Shown here in pieces: positions 57,933 to 64,000 of a stretch of DNA of 64,000 bases (within the stretch, counting starts at the first letter, position 1; each line of letters begins with the position of its first letter). This DNA comes from Curvibacter lanceolatus ATCC 14669 (GTDB taxonomy: Bacteria > Pseudomonadota > Gammaproteobacteria > Burkholderiales > Burkholderiaceae_C): contig NZ_KB906253.1 of assembly GCF_000381265.1 (NCBI RefSeq), forward strand, positions 310,001 to 374,000, given 5' to 3'. A program made the position numbers and the translations under genes. Below the pieces are notes generated by a model. The model ran no database searches. It worked only from the letters and a program-made list of their open reading frames with translations, and had not been told where the DNA came from.

Positions 57933-59507
57933 ATGACCACCGAAAAATACCCCACTGGAGCAGACCTGCTTTTGGCCCAACTGGCCGCTCAGGGCGTGGA
58001 TACCTGCTTTGCCAACCCCGGCACCACGGAACTGGATGTCGTGCGATCCATGGAGACGCAGGACGCGGTCCGTTGCGTGATCGGATTGCAGGAAAACGTG
58101 TGCACGGGCGCCGCTGACGGCTATGGCCGCATGCTGGGTCGTCCTGCGGCCACCCTGCTGCACCTGGGCCCCGGATTTGCCAATGGCATTGCCAACCTGC
58201 ACAACGCCAAGCGCGCCCACACCCCGATCGTCAACCTCATCGGCGATCACACCAGTTGGCATTTGCCGTTCGATGCGCCCCTGAGTTCCGACATCGAGTC
58301 CCTGGCGCGTCCGGTGTCCGGTTGGGTGCATCGCATTGACAGCGTGGCCGATGCCGCGCCGGCTGCCGCGCAGGCCGTGCGGCAGAGCCTGGCCCATGGC
58401 GGGCAGTCGGCCACGCTGATCTTCCCGGCCGACTACCAGTACGGCACGCTGGACGCAGCGGCCGGCTCCAGCAAAGGCGAGGCGGTGGCCGCGCCGTCGC
58501 CGTCGCTCTCGCATTTCGACCTGGCCGCTGGCGTGCACGCGCTTCGTCAAGCCAAGGCCCCCTTGTTCCTGCTCGGCGGTGGCGGTGCCTTGAGCGGATT
58601 GGGTGAGCGTGCTCAAAAGGCCGTGGCCCGCCTGTGCCAGGTGCTGCCAGGGCGCGCCTATGCCGAGACCTTCCCGGCGCGCTCGGAGCGTGGGCAGGGC
58701 TTGCCGGTCTTTGATCGGCTGCCGTATTTCCCGGAACCCGCCCGCCAGGTGCTCGACGCATCCGACCTGGTGGTGCTGGTGGGGGCTTTGCCACCGGTGA
58801 CCTACTTCGGCTACGAGGGCCATGCGAGCGAGATGGTCACCCCAGACCGCCTGCTGCTGCTGAGCCAGCCCGGCGAAGACGCGGCCACCCGGCTGGAGGC
58901 GCTGGCTGAGGCGCTGGCGGCACCTGCGTATGTGGCACCGCAGGTGCCGATGCCGGAGCGGCCCACAGGTGAGTTGACGCCCCAGAAGATCGCCGCCGTG
59001 CTGGCGCGTGAACTGCCGGACCAGGCCATCGTGTCGGTCGAGGGCGGCACCTGCGGCTATCCCTTCTATGCCGCTTCTGCTGCAGCCCGCGTGCATACCA
59101 CCTTGACCAACACCGGTGGGGCCATCGGGCAGGGCCTGCCCGTGGCCATGGGGGCGGCCATCGCCTGCCCCGAGCGGCCAGTGGTCGCCCTGGTGTCTGA
59201 CGGCAGCACCCAATACACGATCCAGACCCTGTGGAGCATGGCGCATGAGGGGCTGAACGTGGTGGTGCTGGTGGCCGCCAATCACCAGTACGCGATCTTG
59301 CGCAATGAGCTGAGGCGCGGCGGGGCTGCGCTCGGCGAACGCGCTGCTGCCATGACCAGCCTGGAGAACCCCCGCATCGACTGGGTCTTGCTGGCGCAGT
59401 CCTATGGGGTCAAAGCCTCGCGCGCCCAGACGGCCGAGGCGCTGGCAGAGCAGTTTGCCAAGGCCGTCGCCACTTCCGGGCCCAGCCTGATCGAAATGGC
59501 GCTGTGA
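57933..59507 (+). CDS. Thiamine-diphosphate-dependent enzyme (acetolactate synthase / benzoylformate decarboxylase family)
   Basis: 524 residues. The N-terminal PYR domain has TCFANPGTTELDVVRSMETQ and the catalytic Glu in CVIGLQENVCTGAADGYGRM (near residue 52). The PP domain has SDGSTQYTIQTLWSMAHEGL, in place of the canonical GDG motif, followed by VVVLVAANHQYAI. The family cleaves or forms C-C bonds next to a carbonyl, e.g. acetolactate, benzoylformate or oxalyl-CoA. In this operon, which also has a flavin monooxygenase, it most probably acts in a degradation path for an aromatic or 2-oxo acid. It is the first gene of the operon; AT-rich promoter directly upstream. Confidence 0.88.
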   Translation: MTTEKYPTGADLLLAQLAAQGVDTCFANPGTTELDVVRSMETQDAVRCVIGLQENVCTGAADGYGRMLGRPAATLLHLGPGFANGIANLHNAKRAHTPIVNLIGDHTSWHLPFDAPLSSDIESLARPVSGWVHRIDSVADAAPAAAQAVRQSLAHGGQSATLIFPADYQYGTLDAAAGSSKGEAVAAPSPSLSHFDLAAGVHALRQAKAPLFLLGGGGALSGLGERAQKAVARLCQVLPGRAYAETFPARSERGQGLPVFDRLPYFPEPARQVLDASDLVVLVGALPPVTYFGYEGHASEMVTPDRLLLLSQPGEDAATRLEALAEALAAPAYVAPQVPMPERPTGELTPQKIAAVLARELPDQAIVSVEGGTCGYPFYAASAAARVHTTLTNTGGAIGQGLPVAMGAAIACPERPVVALVSDGSTQYTIQTLWSMAHEGLNVVVLVAANHQYAILRNELRRGGAALGERAAAMTSLENPRIDWVLLAQSYGVKASRAQTAEALAEQFAKAVATSGPSLIEMAL

Positions 59508-59577
59508 GCCTCGGCTTCATCAGCGTCATGCCAAGCAACCGGGCGCCAGCGGCGCTCATCCATCACCAGGAGCTAAT

Positions 59578-60372
59578 GTGGATCTGAAACTCAAAGGAAA
59601 AGTCGCTGTGGTCACCGGCGGCAGTCTGGGCATCGGCCGTGCCGTGACCGAGGCACTGGCCGCCGAAGGCGTGCGTGTGGCCATCGTGGCGCGCAGTGCG
59701 GGCCCTCTGCAGGCTGCGGCCCGCGAAATCAGCGAACAGTACGGTGTCGAGGTGCTGGCCGCACCGGCCGATGTGAGCAGCACCGAGCAGGTCGAGGCCA
59801 TGATCGAACAGGTGGCCCAACACTTCGGGCGCATCGACATCCTCGTCAACGGGGCCGCCCACCCGGGTGGCCTGGTGCGCAGCGAAATCGAGCACGCCAG
59901 CCCCGAAGGCCTGCTGGAAGACATCAACATCAAGGTGGTGGGCTACATGCGTTGCGCCAAGGCGGCCGCAGCCCACATGAAGAGGAACGGCTACGGCCGC
60001 ATCATCAACATCGGGGGCCTCACCGGCCGGGGCAGCAAGCAGCTGTCGGGCATGCGCAATGTGGCCATCTGCCACCTGACCAAAACCCTGTCCGACCAAT
60101 TGGGCCCCTCGGGCATCACCGTCAACGTGATCCACCCGGGCGTGGTGGAAACCCCCCACATCCATGAGCTGTACGCCAAGGAAGCCAAGCTGCAGGGCCT
60201 CACGCCCGAGCAGGTCGAGGCCAACTACGCCAAGGTGACCCCGATCCGCCGCGTGCTCCAACCCCAGGAGATTGCAGACACCGTGCTGTTCCTGGCCTCC
60301 GAGAGGGCTGGTGCCATCACCGGCGAATCCATTGCCGTCGATGGCGGCATCACCCGCGGCATCTTCATCTGA
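59578..60372 (+). CDS. SDR-family protein without the usual catalytic residues
   Basis: 264 residues from GTG 59578, preceded by AGGAG; an ATG two bases earlier is out of frame. The NAD(P)-binding TGGSLGIGRAVTEALAAEGV is intact (residues 12-31) and the NGAA motif is present near 92. The catalytic Ser-Tyr-Lys is not: at the Ser position the sequence is INIGGLTG, and where YxxxK should be it reads SGMRN (near residues 156-160). It must therefore be a divergent subgroup or non-canonical enzyme. C-terminal part FLASERAGAITGESIAVDGG is normal for SDRs. 70 bases after the ThDP enzyme. Confidence 0.87.
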   Translation: MDLKLKGKVAVVTGGSLGIGRAVTEALAAEGVRVAIVARSAGPLQAAAREISEQYGVEVLAAPADVSSTEQVEAMIEQVAQHFGRIDILVNGAAHPGGLVRSEIEHASPEGLLEDINIKVVGYMRCAKAAAAHMKRNGYGRIINIGGLTGRGSKQLSGMRNVAICHLTKTLSDQLGPSGITVNVIHPGVVETPHIHELYAKEAKLQGLTPEQVEANYAKVTPIRRVLQPQEIADTVLFLASERAGAITGESIAVDGGITRGIFI

Positions 60373-60400
60373 TCGCTCATTCACCCCAAAAGGAACACCC

Positions 60401-61438
60401 ATGAAGGGAACCATTCTTGTGGCCACTGCGGGCCAGGGCATTTTGCGCAGCGTGGACAACGGTGCCAGTTGGCATCGCCTGGGGCTCAAGGAAGCCATTG
60501 AATTCGACGGCACGGTGCGGGCGCTGGCGGTGGACCCGGCCGACCCCCAGCGGGTGTTGGCGGGTGCCGATGTGGGGCTGTGCCTCAGCACCGATGGTGG
60601 CGCCCATTTCAGCCGGGTCAGCTCGCCCATGGACGGTCAGACCGTCTGGGCCATCGCCTTCGACCCGGTGGACCCGAAAGTCGTCTACGCCGGCACCGGG
60701 GCGCCTTCGCGCGCCTTCACCTGCCGCTCCCGCGACGGCGGCCTGAGCTGGGAGCGTCTGGGTGTCGAGTTGCCGGAGTTCTGCCAGGGCGTCAACCGCC
60801 CCCGGATTCTGACGATGTGCGTCAACCCGGTGAACCACCACGAGGTCTGGTTCGGCGTCGAGGAAGGTGGCGCCTGGCGCAGCACCGACCAAGGCGACCA
60901 TTGGGAACGCATGGATGTGCCCGGGGCGGGCATCAACAACTCCGACATCCATGCGATCACCATCCTGCCGGCCACCGCGCAAGACCCGGTGCGCCATTTC
61001 GTGCTCACCGTGAACTCGGTCTGCGAGAGCACCGATGGCGGCAAGTCCTTCGTCCACAAGCCCTCGCGCGAACGGTTTGACGGCATGTACTACACGCGCA
61101 CGGTCCAGGTGACGGGCGCTGCGGGGCAGGCGCTGTTGCTGGCCATCGGCGACGGCACACCGGGTACCCGGACCAAGATCTACCGTTCAGAAGACCGTGG
61201 CCAGACCTGGAGCACCGCCTTGCTGCACACCGCGCCCAACTCGACCGTGTGGGCTTTCGGGACCCATGCGGCCGACCCCGACCTGGTGTTTGCCGGCACC
61301 AAGTACGGCGACCTGCTGCGCTCCACCGATGCAGGCCGGACCTGGTTCAAGGAGTGGCGTGAGTTCAGCGAAATCACCTCGATTGCCTGGACACCGTTCG
61401 AGGCCCCGGTCCATGCGCATCCGCAATCCATCAACTGA
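60401..61438 (+). CDS. Asp-box (BNR/sialidase-like) beta-propeller protein, cytoplasmic
   Basis: 345 residues from ATG 60401 with AAGGA before it. Seven Asp-box motifs (S-x-D-x-G-x-x-W/F) are visible: SVDNGASW, STDGGAHF, SRDGGLSW, STDQGDHW, STDGGKSF, SEDRGQTW and STDAGRTW. This predicts a six- to seven-bladed propeller like sialidases, VPS10 or YCF48. There is no signal peptide, unlike most of these. The catalytic residues of true sialidases are not apparent. Position in a catabolic operon is unusual; it may be a lactonase-like or structural propeller (inference). Its stop overlaps the region of the following VOC gene. Confidence 0.82.
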   Translation: MKGTILVATAGQGILRSVDNGASWHRLGLKEAIEFDGTVRALAVDPADPQRVLAGADVGLCLSTDGGAHFSRVSSPMDGQTVWAIAFDPVDPKVVYAGTGAPSRAFTCRSRDGGLSWERLGVELPEFCQGVNRPRILTMCVNPVNHHEVWFGVEEGGAWRSTDQGDHWERMDVPGAGINNSDIHAITILPATAQDPVRHFVLTVNSVCESTDGGKSFVHKPSRERFDGMYYTRTVQVTGAAGQALLLAIGDGTPGTRTKIYRSEDRGQTWSTALLHTAPNSTVWAFGTHAADPDLVFAGTKYGDLLRSTDAGRTWFKEWREFSEITSIAWTPFEAPVHAHPQSIN

Positions 61439-61452
61439 TGCCTGGGAGCTTC

Positions 61453-61935
61453 ATGTCTACGCCCTCATCTGATGTACGGCCCCGCATTCGCCGTACCCAC
61501 CTGGCGCTGTTCGTCAAGAACCCCTTCGAGACGGCCTCCTGGTACGAGGACGTGCTGGGCATGGAGGTCACGGCGCGTGGCGATCGGTGGGTGTTTCTCT
61601 CTTTCGGTCAGAAGCACCACGACATCGCATTGATCCAGGTCGACCCGGCCAGCCCGACGGCGGAGGTCCGAGGCGACATCAACATGCAGCACTACGGGCT
61701 GGAGATCGAGGGGTCGATGGATGACCTGCGTCGTCTCTACGGCATGTTGCTGCGCAAGAACGTGCCGGTGGTGAAGACCACTGACCACGCCGTGGGCTAT
61801 GGCCTGTATTTCACGGATCCGGACGGGCATCGCTTCGAGTTCTTCCTCGAGACCGTGCACGACGACGAAGAGGGCAAACGCCTGCTGGGCGACTACGACG
61901 CTCCGAGCCGCCCCTTTGATTTGACGCCGCTTTGA
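61453..61935 (+). CDS. VOC-family (extradiol dioxygenase / glyoxalase-like) protein
   Basis: 160 residues from ATG 61453, supported by GGGAG; ATG 61438 overlaps the preceding stop and would add five residues. One VOC module: RTHLALFVKNPFETASWYED, GMEVTARGDRWVFLSFGQKH, QHYGLEIEGSMDDLRRLYGM and YGLYFTDPDGHRFEFFLETV. The metal ligands fit: His near 21, His in MQHYGLE near 77, Glu in RFEFF near 128. It is probably a Fe/Mn-dependent dioxygenase or related ring-cleavage enzyme of the pathway that ends with the flavin monooxygenase. Confidence 0.88.
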   Translation: MSTPSSDVRPRIRRTHLALFVKNPFETASWYEDVLGMEVTARGDRWVFLSFGQKHHDIALIQVDPASPTAEVRGDINMQHYGLEIEGSMDDLRRLYGMLLRKNVPVVKTTDHAVGYGLYFTDPDGHRFEFFLETVHDDEEGKRLLGDYDAPSRPFDLTPL

Positions 61936-61965
61936 ATCCATCCACTTTGAGTTGAAAGAATACCC

Positions 61966-62568
61966 ATGAGAACCCTGAACTTTGGCGCCTTCCACATCCG
62001 CAAGTGGTACTTGCAGGTTGAAGACACCCTGGCCGGCGAGACCGGTGCACCTGCAGACGGTGAACCCCTGCGCAAGTTCGTGCTGGCGGCCTGCATCCAC
62101 AACCCCTACGCAGGTCGCTACGAGCCTGACCTCAGCGCCTGGATCGAAGGCTCTGTGGCGCTGGGCCAGGAGTTCGGCCGCCGTATCCAGCAAGCCGCCA
62201 ACGGGCAAGCCATCGAAAGCTATGGCAAGGCCATCCTGGTAGGCGCTGACGGTGAATACGAGCATGGCAACGCCCTGCTGACCAACCCGGCGGCCAATCC
62301 GATCCGCGATGCACTGGGCGGTGCCAAGTCTTGGGTGCCCTCGACGGGCAAGCGCGGCGGGCCCGGCACGGTGCTGGACATCCCGCTGGCCCACAAGGAT
62401 GCCCTGTATGTGCGTTCGCACTATGACTCGGTGAGCGCGCTGTTCAATGACGGCCCGAATCGCGACGAGGTCATTGTGTGCTGGAGCTTTGCCACTCGCG
62501 GGCGCCTGAATGCGCGCCTGGGCGGCTTGAAGGCTTCCGAGGTCAAGGGCCTGGACGGCCTGGTCTGA
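61966..62568 (+). CDS. Amino-acid-synthesis (AA_synth, PF06684) family protein
   Basis: 200 residues. It matches the AA_synth family from end to end: RKWYLQVEDTLAGETG, then PLRKFVLAACIHNPYAGRYE, then AIESYGKAILVGADGEYEHG, GGPGTVLDIPLAHKDALYVR, and the end RLGGLKASEVKGLDGLV. The family name comes from early annotation; real function is unproven, and members often lie in operons for degradation of aromatic or peptide-like compounds, where they may be amide hydrolases or isomerases. It follows the VOC gene by 30 bases. Confidence 0.9.
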   Translation: MRTLNFGAFHIRKWYLQVEDTLAGETGAPADGEPLRKFVLAACIHNPYAGRYEPDLSAWIEGSVALGQEFGRRIQQAANGQAIESYGKAILVGADGEYEHGNALLTNPAANPIRDALGGAKSWVPSTGKRGGPGTVLDIPLAHKDALYVRSHYDSVSALFNDGPNRDEVIVCWSFATRGRLNARLGGLKASEVKGLDGLV

Positions 62569-62580
62569 GCTGAGGCCGCC

Positions 62581-63426
62581 ATGGAACGTCGCGACGACAC
62601 ACTGCCTCTCCAGGGGCTCAATTTCCACGTCACGGAGTGGGGTGACCCGGGCGCTCGACCCATTGTGATGATGCATGGCATCCGGGGCTATGCAGAGACC
62701 TTTGCCGGTGTGGCCGCGGCGCTCCAGCCTGACTTCAGGGTCATTGCCTTTGACCAGCGCGGCCGCGGGCAAACCGATTGGGATCCGGCCTGGAACTACT
62801 ACACCGATGCTTATGTGGCCGACCTGGCTGCCCTGGTCGATCACCTGCACCTGGCGCAGTTTGATCTGCTCGGGCATTCGATGGGGGGGATCAACGCGCT
62901 GGTCTATGCCGCCGAACACCCGGGTCGGGTGGGTCGGCTGGTGATCGAGGACGCCGGCCCCGGCGCCTTTGACACCAGTGCCGGTGCGGTTCGGATCCGC
63001 AAGGAGCTGGCCACCACCCCCAGCGAGTTTGAGAGCTGGGAGCTGGCCGCAGACTTCATGCGGGCGCTTCGGCCCACCGTGTCCGAGGCGGCCAGGCATC
63101 AGCGTTTGCAGCAGATGCTCAAGCAGACCCCGCAGGGGCGATGGACCTGGCGCTATGACCATGCCGGCATCGCCGCGACACGGCTTGACCCCGACCCTGC
63201 GCGCGTGGTCGATCTTCGCCCCAGCGTGCAAGCCATCCAATGCCCCACCTTGGTGATCCGCGGCGGTCGTTCTGACTACCTGCAGCCCGAGATGGTGAGC
63301 GAGATGCTGCGCCTCAACCCGACCCTGCAGGCCACCGAGATTGCGGATGCGGGCCATTACATCCATGACGACCAGGCGGAGCGATTCAACCAGGTGGTGT
63401 GGCAATTCCTGTCGCGCCAGCCGTGA
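62581..63426 (+). CDS. Alpha/beta hydrolase
   Basis: 281 residues. The oxyanion loop is MMHGIRGYAETF (near 29-40). The nucleophile elbow GHSMGG is near residue 100, the acid is Asp in RGGRSDYLQPE near 229, and the His is in ADAGHYIHDDQAERF near 260. The fold is that of meta-cleavage-product hydrolases and esterases. It starts 12 bases after the AA_synth gene. Because the operon also holds a VOC protein and a flavin monooxygenase, hydrolysis of a ring-cleavage product is the best guess. Confidence 0.93.
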   Translation: MERRDDTLPLQGLNFHVTEWGDPGARPIVMMHGIRGYAETFAGVAAALQPDFRVIAFDQRGRGQTDWDPAWNYYTDAYVADLAALVDHLHLAQFDLLGHSMGGINALVYAAEHPGRVGRLVIEDAGPGAFDTSAGAVRIRKELATTPSEFESWELAADFMRALRPTVSEAARHQRLQQMLKQTPQGRWTWRYDHAGIAATRLDPDPARVVDLRPSVQAIQCPTLVIRGGRSDYLQPEMVSEMLRLNPTLQATEIADAGHYIHDDQAERFNQVVWQFLSRQP

Positions 63427-63475
63427 CCAAGCCGCCCCCCCTGATGCCCTTCCCGTTGGACGGAAACACCGAAAA

Positions 63476-63772
63476 ATGATCTACGAATTGAGAACCTACA
63501 CCCTGGTCCCCGGCGGCCTTAGGGACTATGTGAAGACCTACAACGAACTCGGGCGCGAGGTCCAGGTCGGCATCCTGGGCCAATTGGTCAGTCTGTTGCA
63601 GCCCGAGAGCGGTGACCTGAACGAGCTGAAGTTCCTGTGGGCATTCGACAGCTTTGAAGACCGCGCCAGGCGGCGTGCCGAACTGCTGCAAGACCCGCGC
63701 TTCACGGACTTCCGCAAGGCGGTCCGGCACCTGTTGATTCGTCAGGAAAGCCAGTTGCTGAGCCCGATCTGA
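63476..63772 (+). CDS. NIPSNAP-family protein
   Basis: 98 residues from ATG 63476 (MIYELRTYTLVPGGLRDYVK). The opening IYELRTYTLVPG is the NIPSNAP hallmark; a second conserved part is LLQPESGDLNELKFLWAFDS followed by FEDRARRRAEL. The fold is a dimeric alpha+beta barrel, as in ABM proteins. In catabolic operons of Burkholderiales such small proteins accompany hydrolases and monooxygenases; the role is not known. 49 bases after the hydrolase. Confidence 0.9.
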   Translation: MIYELRTYTLVPGGLRDYVKTYNELGREVQVGILGQLVSLLQPESGDLNELKFLWAFDSFEDRARRRAELLQDPRFTDFRKAVRHLLIRQESQLLSPI

Positions 63773-63802
63773 AACACCCCATCGCTACCACCCCCCCCCA
63801 AC

Positions 63803-64000
63803 ATGTCCCAAGACAAAAAAGAAGTTCCGGTCCTGATTGTTGGCGCTGGCCCCTGTGGGGTCACCATCGCCAACCTGCTGGGCAGCTACGGGATCGAAAC
63901 CCTGCTCATCGACCGCAGCCCGGCGATTCTGGATTTTCCGCGCGCGGTGGGTCTGGATGATGAAGCCTTGCGCACCTTCCAGGCCGCAGGCCTGGCCGAG
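63803..64000 (+). CDS. FAD-dependent monooxygenase (MhpA/PheA-like), 5' part
   Basis: The first 66 codons, running off the window. The FAD-binding motif VLIVGAGPCGVTIANLLGSY is at residues 10-29, followed by LLIDRSPAILDFPRAVGLDD. The pattern 'PRAVGLDDEALRTFQ' is typical of 3-(3-hydroxyphenyl)propionate hydroxylase and related phenol-type monooxygenases. It would hydroxylate an aromatic ring using NAD(P)H and O2, so it would place this operon in aromatic degradation. 30 bases after the NIPSNAP gene. Confidence 0.88.
   Translation, partial: MSQDKKEVPVLIVGAGPCGVTIANLLGSYGIETLLIDRSPAILDFPRAVGLDDEALRTFQAAGLAE

Noticed and set aside
57912-63405. Minus-strand frames of 457 and 646 residues
   Set aside because: Antisense to the catabolic operon, with no motif and no ribosome-binding site.

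Overview
The window is 64 kb of GC-rich, densely packed chromosome. Coding bias, stacked ATGA start/stop overlaps, a Bug/TctC-type solute-binding protein and many small Burkholderiales-type proteins suggest a betaproteobacterium of the Comamonadaceae type (Hydrogenophaga/Acidovorax/Rhodoferax-like). This placement is inference; no rRNA, tRNA or other marker gene was seen.

Layout. (a) 1-2 kb: end of a polytopic membrane protein and a secreted protein. (b) 2-48.4 kb: a long accessory 'stress and envelope' region. It holds three Crp/Fnr-family regulators, SYLF, BON (three proteins), glycine-zipper, OmpA-like and collagen-like lipoproteins, two DUF3309 membrane peptides, Spy-like and cytochrome c proteins, a ferritin, a cardiolipin-synthase-like phospholipase D, a trypsin-like protease, a 3020-residue cyclic beta-glucan synthase (NdvB/Cgs type), a GGDEF protein, a lone response regulator, dodecin and OsmC. 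It also holds a central-carbon module (6-phosphogluconate dehydrogenase diverging from phosphoketolase, class I aldolase and a phosphatase). A small catabolic unit lies inside it (10.2-13.6 kb: Bug protein, RraA-like aldolase, DUF1932 dehydrogenase, divergent GntR regulator), as does a FadL/flavoprotein pair (33.9-36.0 kb). (c) 49.3-57.3 kb: a lower-GC block that begins with two broken genes side by side (N-terminal piece of an alpha/beta hydrolase; C-terminal piece of a cytochrome c with 32 Ala-Pro repeats), followed by DsbD, a two-domain ArsA ATPase, a SulP anion transporter, an ABM-like protein and a BON lipoprotein. (d) 57.9-64 kb: a one-direction catabolic operon with a ThDP enzyme, an SDR lacking its catalytic residues, a seven-Asp-box propeller, a VOC protein, an AA_synth protein, a hydrolase, a NIPSNAP protein and the start of an MhpA-like flavin monooxygenase.

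Main new observation. A repeated inverted motif, consensus GTGCG-N4-CGCAC (often followed by AG), occurs about 16 times in region (b), almost always between genes. In seven cases it lies 59-69 nt upstream of a start codon. This looks like the operator of one regulon that ties together the otherwise scattered stress genes, phosphoketolase, dodecin and small membrane proteins. The Crp/Fnr-family regulators in the same region are the natural candidates to bind it. The motif was found by eye and its statistics were not computed.
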